Shown piece by piece: positions 21,960 through 32,433 of a stretch of DNA of 64,000 bases (position 1 is the stretch's first letter; every line of letters starts with the position of its first letter). The stretch spans positions 18,231,851-18,295,850 of the forward strand of contig OZ024878.1 of the NCBI GenBank assembly GCA_964017185.1. The letters run 5' to 3'. Under the pieces are notes generated by a model. It did no database searches, had not been told where the DNA came from, and worked only from the letters and a program-made list of their open reading frames with translations. The translations under genes were made by a program, and so were the position numbers. This stretch comes from Rugalucina vietnamica. Taxonomy: Eukaryota > Mollusca > Bivalvia > Lucinida > Lucinidae.

Positions 21960-23051
21960 TTAGTTTAACGGATGTTTATTCTTCTGACTATCATGAGTAT
22001 TATCCTGATTTTCATCTGCGTTGTTATTTCCATGTTGTTTGTCCTTATTAAACCATGGTTTATAGCGATTTTTCTTATTTCCTTCTTTCACTTCTTTTGT
22101 CAACGTTTGGAGTCCTTCAATAACCTGATCTAACTTTGAACTTTCTAAGAGCTTTTCATCTGTTGTCGGTGTTCTATACTGAGAGGATGCAGCTTGCTGT
22201 TGCTTGAGATTGGAATATTGATTCATCTCCTGTTCTTCTGTCCTAACAGCACTTCTCAATGTTTCAAAATCATCAGTGAATTCATATTTCACACGTGTAG
22301 CGTTCTTTAGCCGTTCACTTCTAAGTGCAGTCCAGAATTGTTCCTTCAGCATATTGTTCTTATCTTCATTTCTCACGTATCCTTTATCTATAGCTTTCTG
22401 AAGTATGTCCTCCAGACGAAGACCCCATGTTCTACTTGATTCTGTTTCCAGTTGCGTAGCTGTATAAAATTCTTTCAGAATGGTATGCCCTTTAGCAACA
22501 TTTCCAAATACGCCTTCGAGTTTATCCATCATAGTTTGTACACTTGCTGAAGTACCAAGTGGCAACAATATCTTCTTGGCTGGATTACGGAGAGATTTGC
22601 GGATCAGCTGAGCTATCATTGACTCAGATAATTCTCCGTTTTCACGGGTGCAATTCACTTCGTATTTCCACTCCTCGAAGGACGCTTCATTCTTTGGCTT
22701 TGGGTCTTCTCCCGAAAATGGTGAAAACTTGGGAGCATCAACATGCATATCAATAACTTTCTGTCTATCATTTCCTCTCTCTGTATCTTGATAAAGGCTG
22801 CTATCTGTGTTGACACCAATATTGCATAAAACATGGTCTCTTGCTGGTTCATGTTCTTTCTGTATAGAAGTCCCTTGCAGACGCTCTTGTGGTAATTCTC
22901 TATTACTAAGAGGATGTTCAAATTCTGTATTCTGTAACATTTCTCCCAGTCTATCTATCTCTATCTGTGCTGCTGCATTTCTTTCTCGACTATAATCTAT
23001 TTTATTTGTAGGACGATGTTCGGGTTCTATATTCTGTCTGCTATCAGCCAT
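21960..23051 (-). CDS. Gypsy Gag, capsid-like ORF
   Basis: 363 codons. FSPFSGEDPKPKNEASFEEW resembles the capsid start of PNMA/Ty3-type Gag. After it come LIRKSLRNPAKKILLPLG and KLEGVFGNVAKGHTILKEF. The end is Lys- and Asn-rich with no CCHC knuckle. Its first eight bases overlap the next ORF upstream. The two are probably one Gag broken by a frameshift within a local repeat (the RQNxEPEHRxTN block occurs at both sides of the junction). Confidence 0.75.
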   Translation of the reverse strand: MADSRQNIEPEHRPTNKIDYSRERNAAAQIEIDRLGEMLQNTEFEHPLSNRELPQERLQGTSIQKEHEPARDHVLCNIGVNTDSSLYQDTERGNDRQKVIDMHVDAPKFSPFSGEDPKPKNEASFEEWKYEVNCTRENGELSESMIAQLIRKSLRNPAKKILLPLGTSASVQTMMDKLEGVFGNVAKGHTILKEFYTATQLETESSRTWGLRLEDILQKAIDKGYVRNEDKNNMLKEQFWTALRSERLKNATRVKYEFTDDFETLRSAVRTEEQEMNQYSNLKQQQAASSQYRTPTTDEKLLESSKLDQVIEGLQTLTKEVKEGNKKNRYKPWFNKDKQHGNNNADENQDNTHDSQKNKHPLN

Positions 23052-24588
23052 TCTTTCTCTCTATATCTCTGTCTTGTCTATATTCTATTGTATTGGTAAG
23101 ACGATGTTCAGGTTCTGTATTCTGTCTCCTGTCAGCCATTCTTTCTTTCTGTCTGTCTCTGTCCTGTCTATACTCTATTGTATAATCCTGTTTAAATTGA
23201 GGATGTTCTTCAGCTTCATATTCATCATCCCTCATGCTGGCCTCTCTTTGTGACAACTTCTTTTCACGAATTTGTAGCAACTCCATTCTTTTCTTCAGCT
23301 CTCTTTCCTTCTCACGAAATCTAGAAGCTTCTTGTCTTCGCTTCTCCTGCATCGCCAATTGCTCTTCTCTTTCCATAAGCTCTGCTTCCTTCCTTCTTAT
23401 CGCTTCTTCCCATGTTCTAAGGTTTTCCTGCACTCTCTTCCATTGTGCATATGATGACTGTTCTCCATAACTATCATCATATCTGTCCTGTGCCACAGTC
23501 CTATGTCTATTCTGTTCTATTTCCTCTTGTCTAAGATGCTGTTTTCTATCTGTACAAGCTGATGATACTTGTGGTGGAGGAATGTACTGATAATTTCTAT
23601 CTGTGTTTCTGGAATATCTTTCTGGAACTGGAGCATTTCTTTCTTTCTGTTCACTATTCTGTTCAAGACCTTGTCTATTCCCTCTCGCATCTTCACCATA
23701 CGGCAACAGATGTTCCCTGTAAAAATCTGTCTCTTCTTTCAATGGAGGGCGAGCCTCAAGTCTTTGATATTTAGAAGTGTCGTCCAGCCTTTCCTGCTGT
23801 CTGAGTTGAGTACTTTCTTTCTTTTCATCTTCACTGTCCGTAAGAAAGCTAGGCTTTCTTAGTTTTGTTCTTCCAGACTTATTTCCTTCTAACACTTCTA
23901 TACTGGCGTCTATGGGATAAAACCCCTGTTGTCTCAGTAGTGTTAACCTTCTGTCAAGATCTTTTATGTCCTCATCTCCGTCTGATTGCTCTTGTACATT
24001 TTCATTCCTAGATAGCTCATTCTGTCTTGCTCTAGGACCGTCTCTAGCATTATCTTGCATATAGGAACCTTCCATCCGTATATCTATCATCACTGGCGGT
24101 GTCCTGTATTGAGCTTCTGGAACAATGTATTGGCCAGGTCTAAATACTGAATCCCTACTGCTTGTATGGCTAACTATATCCCAACTTCCTGATTCTCCTG
24201 CAACTTGGGGTCCTGATGCTCCTTGCTGCTCTCTAGTTGTATCGTGAGGATCCAATGATCTTTGATCTTGCTTTATGCCTGCATCAAGTGGTCCTAGAGC
24301 TCCTTGCTCGTCTCTTCGGGTATCTTGGGGATCTAAGGATCTATGTTGATCTCTGTCTACACCATAAGGGTTAGCTGTTCTTGACTGATTTTCATCTCTG
24401 TCTTGAGGACCAGCTCTAGGATTCCGTTGAGCAGTTAGAGCACGAATTTGTTCTTGATGTCTAGCAACTAATGCCTGCATTTGCCTTTTGTTTTCCTCTT
24501 CCATCCTTTTCACTTGCTGTATTAACCGTTCATTCTCCTGTGTTTGACTGACGCCTTGTCGCCGTAAATTCCGCATTTCTCTTTCCAT
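23044..24588 (-). CDS. Gypsy ORF upstream of Gag, charged coiled coil
   Basis: 514 codons, starting MEREMRNLRRQGVSQTQENE. Long predicted coiled coils lie at residues 1-55 and about 380-460 (WEEAIRRKEAELMEREEQLA). Between them are repeats such as RSLDPxDTxRxxQGA. There is very little hydrophobic sequence. No enzyme motif is present. It is likely the N-terminal, matrix-like part of Gag, or a separate particle-assembly protein. Confidence 0.7.
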   Translation of the reverse strand: MEREMRNLRRQGVSQTQENERLIQQVKRMEEENKRQMQALVARHQEQIRALTAQRNPRAGPQDRDENQSRTANPYGVDRDQHRSLDPQDTRRDEQGALGPLDAGIKQDQRSLDPHDTTREQQGASGPQVAGESGSWDIVSHTSSRDSVFRPGQYIVPEAQYRTPPVMIDIRMEGSYMQDNARDGPRARQNELSRNENVQEQSDGDEDIKDLDRRLTLLRQQGFYPIDASIEVLEGNKSGRTKLRKPSFLTDSEDEKKESTQLRQQERLDDTSKYQRLEARPPLKEETDFYREHLLPYGEDARGNRQGLEQNSEQKERNAPVPERYSRNTDRNYQYIPPPQVSSACTDRKQHLRQEEIEQNRHRTVAQDRYDDSYGEQSSYAQWKRVQENLRTWEEAIRRKEAELMEREEQLAMQEKRRQEASRFREKERELKKRMELLQIREKKLSQREASMRDDEYEAEEHPQFKQDYTIEYRQDRDRQKERMADRRQNTEPEHRLTNTIEYRQDRDIERKNG

Positions 24589-24946
24589 TATGTTGCTTTA
24601 TATTAACGACTATTTATAAGCACAATGAATTTCACAAGGTTTCTCTCCAGTATGAATAACAAAGCGCTCCGTTCACGAAGTCTCTATATGCACAAGTTTT
24701 CAAAACGTTTGCACTATGTTTTTCTCCAGTACACAAAGGCTATATCAGTTATTCACAGTGACAACAAACATATTCAAATGTTTCTCCAGTATGAATAAAC
24801 ACAATGTTTCACGAATATTCCGCGTTAAATTTCACTTCCACAAGTGTCTCCAGTATGAATTACTAATCCGTAATATTCACCACTGTAGTACGAATTCACA
24901 AAGTTCTTCAGTATGAATCGTTAAATCTGCAATATTCACTATTGTA
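24589..24946 (-). other. Gypsy leader with zinc-finger-linker-like repeats
   Basis: On the minus strand ATTCATACTGGAGA recurs at irregular 60-140 bp spacing (plus-strand hits near 24642, 24783, 24851 and 24910). In the best copy (24635-24655) it reads IHTGEKP, the C2H2 zinc-finger linker. Frames between are broken, so if it came from a zinc-finger gene it is no longer coding. Confidence 0.4.
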
Positions 24947-25133
24947 TTGTCCAAAAATATTCACCTGGTGTTGGGTGAACTCTATTAGTATATAATTATA
25001 GTTCGTTGCAATTCTAAATATATCTTCGGACCACTTCGTGATTGCTCGTACATCATCGCGACTCTTCGTGATCATTAGCAAGGTAAATGTATCGGTATAT
25101 AAAGTTGCTATCCAAAGAAATTGTTCAGGACTG

Positions 25134-25217
25134 CATAGCTCAAATGGTAGAGCACGCAGATTAAGATTACATTACTTTTTTTCATTTAACCGATAGCGGT
25201 TCGAGTCCCACTAATGA
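25134..25217 (+). tRNA. tRNA-like sequence, probably not functional
   Basis: Has an A-box-like TAGCTCAAATGGTAGAGCA with a perfect D stem (GCTC/GAGC) and a consensus B box GGTTCGAGTCC. The anticodon and acceptor stems do not pair well and the spacing is too long without an intron. Likely a pseudogene or SINE head. Confidence 0.4.
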
Positions 25218-25311
25218 TCGCATTTTTTATTATTATTTCTTATGTACCCTATTCATTCTCTGTCGTATTTAATAATTTGATTTATTTTGGTCAATTTGTG
25301 AATGTTTTTTA

Positions 25312-25330
<19 letters not shown>

Positions 25331-25353
<23 letters not shown>
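25331..25353. repeat. CT microsatellite
   Basis: A CTGT run passing into about 11 CT units. Confidence 0.9.
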
Positions 25354-25358
<5 letters not shown>

Positions 25359-25498
25359 GGAAGAGTTATCTCTGAGGTTGATGACCAGTGCGATAAAGTT
25401 GTACTTGAAAGCCATTATGTTGCAGGATATTGCTTTTGATAAAACTTGATGTGCATTTTATTTAATAAAATAAAAAGAAAATATATTTTTCACCTTCT

Positions 25499-25565
25499 AT
25501 GAGATTCGAACCAGCGATCCTCAGGTTACAAATCCGGTGTCCTAACCACTGAGCTATGGTCCTTC
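25499..25565 (-). tRNA. tRNA-like sequence, probably not functional
   Basis: Minus strand: GGACCATAGCTCAGTGGTTA (A box), then GGTTCGAATCT (B box). The loop TTTGTAA would give a TGT anticodon (Thr), but the anticodon, T and acceptor stems are mismatched. Confidence 0.4.
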
Positions 25566-26097
25566 TGATAAACGATGTAGAAAACTGCTTATATATTGGA
25601 TACACATTCTTCGCGTACTTTATCGAGTCTTACCGAGGTTGCACGAATTAATTACGATAATATCGATAATTTATTATACAGTGTCATAGCGATTTAATTT
25701 ATGCAATGCATAAAGGTCAACGTCTGGTGAATATTTTTGGACAATAGCACGAATTCACAAAGTTCTCCAGTATGAATTATAATTCACGTCTTTTCACCAT
25801 GACAATTTAGCACACAAAATTATTTTGAGTATGAATACAGTTGTCCCTAGTACAGTACAGTCCAGGGGGATTTTCACCAGCCCGCCCACCCCCGCGGACG
25901 ATTTCTCTGAGCCCCCCGCAATCCCGCTCACCTGTCCGCTTATGATCCCACCGCGGATTATTTTAATCCCACCGCGGATTGCGGCGGATCCGCGGAGGAT
26001 CCTCCCGTTACCTGTATAATTCCACCGCGGGTTTGCAGAGGATTTCCAATGAAAAGTAATGACGTCATAATGATTGACAGGTACAGTTATCTCACAC

Positions 26098-26222
26098 ATC
26101 TCGTGATTTGAAAACATCTAAATTTTCACTCGTGCTACGCACTCGTGAAAATTTGATGTTTTCAACTCACTCGATGAAATATATTTGGTATTCATCTCAA
26201 AAAAGTAAATTTCCTCTATCTC
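26098..26222 (-). repeat. MITE-N copy 2, fragment
   Basis: Inverted relative to the copy at 3301; contains the TTTTCACTCGTGCTACGCAC hairpin. Confidence 0.65.
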
Positions 26223-26735
26223 TTCTTTCTTGCTTTCAGTCAAAGAAGATACAAATTTGACAGTCAATAGCAAAATTGAAACATTCATTCATTCATTCGT
26301 TCATTCTTGCTTTCGTATTCATCCATTTGTTTGTTCTTTCTATGTACATTTAATGTTCAAATCAAAATATTTAGCATCTTTGCCTCTCTTTTTCTTTAGT
26401 TATTGTTTCCGCAAAATATATGAAGTTGGGCTTTGATGTGAAAAATTTTGTTTTCCATTCTAATATACATGATTGCATGTGAAGAAACTTTTTTATTGCT
26501 TGTCGTGTCCAATAATAACTCATTGCTGACCACACATTTGCCACCTGTTAATTTAACAGGTAATACTTATAAGGACATGCCAATTTATGGCTTCTCTGTC
26601 AATAAGCTATATAATGCACTTAATATTTTAGCATCATTTAAATATTAATTTCTAGAATCAAAACCAGTTCGTTTAAAGTTAATTAGTCAAGATCACATTT
26701 CTCACCATGGAGCATACTGTCAAAAGACTTAACGC

Positions 26736-26865
26736 ACAAATTGTGGGTACACGTGAGAACCGTCTCGCCGAGGCGGTTCTAAAGAGTACCAACAATCTGT
26801 TTTGGAGAAAAAAAATGTAAACCCCAAGTTTTGCTATAAAAGTGGGGTATACGGGGCAAACATTT
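26736..26865 (-). repeat. MITE-A copy 4, fragment
   Basis: Central palindrome (CGTCTCGCCGAGGCGG) plus the AAAAGTGGGGT side only. Confidence 0.65.
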
Positions 26866-27034
26866 AATGTTTATTTTTTTCCTGGTGCAAGTATACATTT
26901 TTGACACAAACAGGGTAATACAGACACAAGCCTTAAAAGATATAAAATTGCGTAAATTGGTTAAACAAAATGTTTGCAATGTCGGAATTCGTCCCAAAAT
27001 TTATGAAAATGTGTTGACCGTGACATTAAAATTT

Positions 27035-27244
27035 GAGCCGCCACATCAGAAAACTAACAATCTGCATAAGCGAAAACAAAGGCGCAGATCAGCGCAGGTG
27101 TTCAGAGCCTTTTTGTTTTCGCTACATGGATAGTACAAAACTTCGACTATTCATGCTTCTAGTCTGTTTATGTGACTGTACAGGTTGGTTTTCGTCGGAC
27201 CGGTTCGGATATATTGTTTGTTGGTTTTCTCATGTGCAGGCTCA
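27035..27244 (+). repeat. MITE-M copy 1
   Basis: Inverted ends GAGCCGCCACATCAGAAAAC and its counterpart near 27244, with an internal hairpin around CGAAAACAAAGGCGCAGATC. Seven copies are present in the window. Confidence 0.75.
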
Positions 27245-27429
27245 TTTCTTTTCTATTCTATTCGTTTTATGCTTCAACTATTTCATCAACAATGTGATTT
27301 ACAGGGGATTAGCAACTTACTGTACCTGAGCAATAAAACTTATCAATGAATGGTGTCATTATAACAGGTAATACCCCTAAGGTGTCAAACGTGTGCCTCT
27401 ATGACAATATTACTGGACATGACTTGGCA

Positions 27430-27648
27430 AAAGATCTACACCACAAGGGTTTCTACACAAATGCAAACCGAGCTGTGCAGGCACAGACGATGACTGGAGG
27501 CTGTAAATTTTAGATTTAGAAAATAGAGAAATTGTACTATCCGTGTAACGAAAACAAGGACGATGATCGGCTTCGCAGTTACTGCGAACTGATCTGCGTC
27601 TTTGGTTTCGCATACGCAGATTGTTGGTTTTCTCACGAGGCGGCCCAT
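27430..27648 (-). repeat. MITE-M copy 2
   Basis: Contains GGCTTCGCAGTTACTGCGAA and ends TTCTCACGAGGCGGCCCAT. The left end is degenerate. Confidence 0.65.
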
Positions 27649-27972
27649 ATTACTTTCTAAAATCTGAATACGGATTGTCCCAGCATACGATGGCTGAAGA
27701 ATTTGAGATATGCTAGGCCGCCAAATTGGATCAGACTGTGCGCCTAACACATAGTTAGTAAATTAGTGTAGGGTAGAGGAGTAGAGAGAAAGAGAGAGAG
27801 AGACAGTGTAACCATACACTCTGTTGTCTAGCCGTCATGTTTCAGATTCAACGATGATACATATTTTTCACAAATGTGTCTTTGTATGTTTCCTTTTGAT
27901 TGTAAATGGTGATTTAAGAACTGTTGTAAAATCTTTTTTTTTATTTTCATTTGACAGTAAACTCAAGCCTTC

Positions 27973-28207
27973 GAGCCACATCATCAGAAAACCAGCAATG
28001 TGGTTTCAGAACAGATTCGACACAAACCGAGCTGTACAGTCACAGAAGCAGGCTAGAGACTGGAAATTTCGGATTTAGAAAGTAGAGGAATTGTACTATC
28101 TGTTAAGCGAAAACAAAGGGATTCATCAGCTTTGCAGTAACTGCGAAGCTGATCTGCGCCTTTGTTTTTGTATATGCACAGTTTTGGTTTTCTCATGAAA
28201 CGGCTCA
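27973..28207 (+). repeat. MITE-M copy 3
   Basis: GAGCCACATCATCAGAAAAC at the left and TTTTCTCATGAAACGGCTCA at the right, with AGCTTTGCAGTAACTGCGAAG in the hairpin region. Confidence 0.7.
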
Positions 28208-28312
28208 TATCAGTAGCTTCAGATAACAATTAAAATCATCGGTTTATAAAAATAATATTTTTTTTTATTGTGTACCAGTATGAAGTATACTTTGTGTGAG
28301 AAAATGTTTCCA

Positions 28313-28315
28313 TGG

Positions 28316-28357
<42 letters not shown>

Positions 28358-28429
28358 TTCAAAAGATTCAACGTAAGCTTTTACCTATGTTAACCTTGTG
28401 TCTATTATTGTCACATGAAAATAAGATAT

Positions 28430-28497
<68 letters not shown>
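28313..28497. repeat. Poly-A run and CT microsatellite
   Basis: About 40 A from 28316, then TC repeats from 28436 with minor interruptions. The open frame across both is spurious. Confidence 0.85.
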
Positions 28498-28498
<1 letters not shown>

Positions 28499-29544
28499 GT
28501 TTGCCTTTAAGTGTGTGTGCGTCGTACCATATCTTATATCTTTCACTGAAGTGATTCTACAACCATGCAGAATCTGGGATTTTCGTGATAGAAATGCATT
28601 TACACTTTATGATCGTAAAACATGTATTTTTAATTAAGATACATGAAACAAAAATAATAATCGAATTAGATTTAAACTCGGGTCTAAGTACAAGTATGCA
28701 TTACAATAAATTGGAAACAAGCCCCGCCCACTTTCCTTCTTCATCCTCATTCCACCGCGGGTCCGCGGTGGAAAGTTAGAGACAAAAAATACAGGTAAGC
28801 GCGGACGATAAAATTTCTATTTCTTTACCCCGCCGCGGAAACTCCGCAATCCCGCCGACTAGGGCGTTTCCGCGGTGGATATTAGAATTTTAATCCTTTT
28901 TCTTGCAGCCCCCTCTCCGCGGGGGTGGGCGGGCTGGTGAAAATCCCCCTGGACTGTACTGTATGAATACACAAATGTGGTGTGCTTTATTTGAACAAGC
29001 TACATGCGAACATATTCTATTCTACACTAATAGCTACTCTGCTGATACAAGAACTAACTATCTAGAAAAGTGCGCTTACCAGAAAATTGCCGACATTTAC
29101 AAAATTCACCGTCTCGATTTCAAAAAATGTCCGACAAAAATACTTATAAATACTTGAAGCTTTATAAGTTTCGCAATAACATTCTAGATTTTAGCACAAT
29201 GCTCAACAAGTTAAGAATCCCTGTAAGCTTAACAAAGTTTCTACCACATAAACAATGATAACTTCAAGAATGATTCCTCTGGGACATCACTATATATTTT
29301 CTCAAGAGGAAAGGGGGATTTGGGATAACACAAAGAACAAGACACAAAAACATGTACTAAATGATCGCAGCGAAAGTAATGAAAAATGAAACAAATGACA
29401 TATTTGTATCTCCTCATACACACATCATTCAGTACTATAATGAGAAAAATAAGTAAATGGAAAAATAAATAAAGTATTTCAAATGAAAAAAAAATGCAAA
29501 ACAAGAAAGAAACAAAAAGAAAAAGAAAAGAGAAAAAAAATTCA

Positions 29545-29630
29545 CTCGACGGGATTTGAACCCTGGACCACTAGATTTGACCAATACTAGCCGGCGCCGC
29601 TCCCAATTGAGCTAGCGAGCCGATCACACT
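29545..29630 (-). tRNA. tRNA-like sequence, probably not functional
   Basis: Minus strand: GGCTCGCTAGCTCAATTGGG (A box) and GGGTTCAAATCCC (B box). The middle is about 12 bases too long and the acceptor stem does not close. Could be an intron-bearing tRNA, but a pseudogene is more likely. Confidence 0.4.
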
Positions 29631-30740
29631 TGGGCATAGGAATTAGTGGCTACTTATAACTAATCCGTTTCTCGCGAGGCGTGCAGCAAGACAATAGGTT
29701 ACTTGCTTTCTTTATTTTGCACTGTTACGAAATACTGATAGGCCTGCGATGTTGGGTTTGGTTGGAATTATAAGGTACAATGATATTTATTCCTAATTTG
29801 GCCGGGAAATGTTAACTGGGATTGTAAAAAGATCACATGACGGTCATGGAAAGGGAATAATCTAGGTTTTCTGACCGCGCTTACTTAGCATGCAATTTTG
29901 TTGCAAAATTGAAGCAGACGAAGTACAGCACAAACTTGTTCACGGTTATTTCGCGAAATTCAAGACGCTATAGCATGAAAATATTATCCCCGGGGACGGA
30001 AAACAGTGAACAGTTTTATGCAGTGGTCTTCATCTTTAAGGTACAGTAACTTTATGTTATTTCTTGAACACAAATTGACTTTAACCTTTCAATGATCTAT
30101 GATCTCGGAAATAAATCGAGTCACGTGCACAGAAAATCAACGGTAAGGCAAAAATCTATGAATGGATTTTGTTGCACAAAAAGATTGAAGTCAAAATCTA
30201 TGAAAAATCAAAAATCTTTGCAAAAATATGTAGACCTTAATTGCAAAAATAGGAAAAAGACAACAAGATATAAATCTTACCGATTAAATCTTATCCAATA
30301 AATCCTATCACTAATCCTAAAAAAATCACAAACACAATACACATCCTTACACTAAACACAACTGTCAAACACACAAATGATCGCAAAATAAGGATCATTT
30401 ACAAAGTCATCGTGTCTCTCCAACACGCACTAGTGGTCTTCGGAATGCACTGTTTCCCTGAATCGTCGTCGTTTCACAGCGATCGCACGACACCAGCAGT
30501 CATTTCCGATGGGCCCATGATCGATCACTTTGTACGCGAATCGCGAAAAGTTGTAATGTTTACATTACTCCATGAGTGGAAATCCCAGGAATTCCCGCAT
30601 ATTCATTGGATGAAACACGCGTGACGTCACAGTAATCCAACCCAAAAGGAGAATCACACTATTTATATCATGCTTTCAGGATTCTCCCGGCGCTGTATCC
30701 AAACAATCTCGACATCACACCAGCATCGTCGATTAGGCCC

Positions 30741-30756
30741 CCCACACTGGCCACCA
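30741..30756 (-). promoter_or_regulatory. Gypsy primer binding site
   Basis: Minus strand TGGTGGCCAGTGTGGG, two bases after the 5' LTR. It begins TGG as required for pairing with a tRNA CCA end. I could not identify the tRNA. Confidence 0.55.
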
Positions 30757-30758
30757 GA

Positions 30759-31395
30759 TGTAACAGGGAGTGTTACTTAGGGTTCTCCAGGCCATGATAG
30801 ATGGAACAACACCAGAGAAGCTTCAAGATGATTTTAATGAGTGATGACCAATTCTGGTCAATCTATAAGATATAGAAAATATATATCTCAGTCAACAATA
30901 ATGAGATACAGTAAAGAAAAACTTTACTATAAACTACAAACAAAGATGGCGAAGTGCAATGAAGCGATTACTATCTAATTAATGAAAAACTATCAAATAC
31001 ATTTCCAATACACATCGTTAAAATACACAATGTGACGTCATGAGCACTTACACAGGTGAATATTTGAACAATGAAAATACATTCTAACGGACAAAATACC
31101 ACTTATCTCATCATTTTCAAGAAGAAAACTATACAAACGTACATATACTATAAGAAGCGTTTCACCTACCTATAAGATATAGAAAATATATATCTCAGTC
31201 AACAATAATGAGATACAGTAAAGAAAAACTTTACTATAAACTACAAACAAAGATGGCGAAGTGCAATGAAGCGATTACTATGGATTTTGGGATTACAATA
31301 GAAATCGAACACTGGATACAGTCACCTAATTTTAAAAACATTAGTTGACCGAAGGGACCATACAAAATTGTTTGTTGGCGCTTCTACCTGCTACA
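30759..31395 (-). repeat. Gypsy 5' LTR
   Basis: 637 bp, uninterrupted version of the LTR at 9159-10328. Contains an internal ~110-bp direct duplication (about 30868-30975 and 31172-31281). Confidence 0.88.
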
Positions 31396-32168
31396 CAATG
31401 AAACTTCAGAAGAATATTGATCGATTAGGTAGTTGGGCCAGGAAATGGGGTATGAGATTTCAACCTGTCAAGTGCAACATGATGGAGCTGACAAATAAAC
31501 GTACTAGTAAAATTCAGGCTTCTTACAAGCTTGAGGGTACTGTGTTGGAAAATGTTGAGAGTATCAAATATCTTGGTGTAACAATAACTAAGGATTTAAA
31601 ATGGAATACTCACACCAGCAATGTGTGCACCAAAGCCAATAGGACCCTTGGTTTTTTTAGACGAAATCTGTTTTCTTGCCCCCAAGATGTGAGAGAAGCT
31701 GTCTATAAAGGTCTGGTGAGACCTACTCTTGAATATGGTAGCTCAGTTTGGGACCCTCCTTATGAAGGTCTAATAGATGGTTTGGAGAAAGTGCAAAAGC
31801 GTGCGGCTAGGTTTGTAACTAGGAACTATACATATGAAAAAAGTAGTATGACTGACATCCTTAAAAACCTAAAATGGGAATCCCTGCAGAAAAGAAGGAA
31901 GGATAATAGAATTATATTGCTTTACAAAGGTCTAAAAGGGAGAGCAAAAAAACCCACTGATGACCTTATCCCCAAAAATAGGCGTTGTAGGAATCAACAC
32001 TCCTTGGTATTTCAGATACCTTCAGCAAGTCCAAATGCCTATTTACACAGTTTCTTCCCTCGGACCATTAGAGATTGGAATGAACTCCCTGATTCTCTGA
32101 TCTCCTCTGCTGAATTGTCAGATGATTGTGTGTCTAAATTTACTTCTCTTGTGAGAGCACGGGACTAA
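31396..32168 (+). pseudogene. LINE reverse transcriptase, 3' part
   Basis: Continues the RT broken at 9158. QKNIDRLGSWARKWGMRFQP, IKYLGVTITKDLKWNTHTSN, FSCPQDVREAVYKGLVRPTL and YGSSVWDP are the typical thumb and post-RT blocks of CR1/Jockey-group LINEs. The open frame is undamaged to its TAA at 32166. The apparent upstream Met at 31368 lies in the LTR and is not the LINE start. Confidence 0.88.
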
Positions 32169-32402
32169 TCCCCATCCCCCTGGTGTGGTATTGTCAGTTT
32201 GACGTTTCACCAGTAAACTATTCCGATTCTGAGCTTGGTTAATTTTGCATCTAGATCTAGTCAGTCTTATATGGAAACACAAGCTTTGTATGCATTTTAC
32301 TCCGGCTCGCCAAGTCTCAAAGGCACTCCGGCTCGCCAAGTCTCAAAGGCGTTTCAACCGTTTGTTGATTATCTTTTATCTTATGAAACGTTATTTATTA
32401 AT

Positions 32403-32433
<31 letters not shown>

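Larger units (their letters stand above)
24947..25744. mobile_element. 798-bp TA-flanked MITE
   Basis: Inverted ends TTGTCCAAAAATATTCACC at 24947 and its complement ending at 25744, flanked by TA on both sides (24945-24946 and 25745-25746). This suggests a Tc1/mariner-type non-autonomous element. It carries two tRNA-like sequences and a CT microsatellite, but no transposase. Confidence 0.7.
25838..28961. mobile_element. hAT-like TIR element, 3.1 kb, non-autonomous
   Basis: The 8-bp duplication TATGAATA lies at 25830-25837 and 28962-28969. Ends begin CAG and share the inverted repeat ACAGTCCAGGGGGATTTTCA, continuing through a GC-rich CCGCGG-repeating sub-terminal region of ~200 bp at each end. 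No transposase frame is seen; the interior is filled with other MITEs. The 8-bp duplication and CAG ends fit hAT elements. Confidence 0.75.
28962..30758 (-). other. Gypsy 5' leader
   Basis: About 1.8 kb between the hAT-like insertion and the 5' LTR with no gene. It contains one tRNA-like sequence (29545-29630) and AT-rich DNA. Confidence 0.5.
9159..31395 (-). mobile_element. Ty3/gypsy LTR retrotransposon with nested insertions
   Basis: Bounded by LTRs starting TGTAACAGGG and ending GCTACA (plus-strand reading). It is flanked by CAAT at 9155-9158 and 31396-31399 (4 bp; ACAAT if the LTR end is moved one base). The order on the minus strand is 5' LTR, PBS, long leader, two overlapping gag-like ORFs, protease, RT-RNase H, integrase, purine tract, 3' LTR. 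Removing the Penelope-like, hAT-like, TA-MITE and LTR inserts leaves roughly 11 kb. Frameshift and stop lesions in pol show that this copy is dead. Confidence 0.88.

Noticed and set aside
10991..24588. Identification of the gypsy element as the bivalve Steamer element
   Set aside because: LTR length (about 637 bp), long leader, separate gag-like ORFs and PBS do not suit what I recall of Steamer; no comparison could be run.
25134..25565. Functional tRNA genes
   Set aside because: A and B boxes are present but anticodon, T and acceptor stems do not pair; kept only as tRNA-like sequences.
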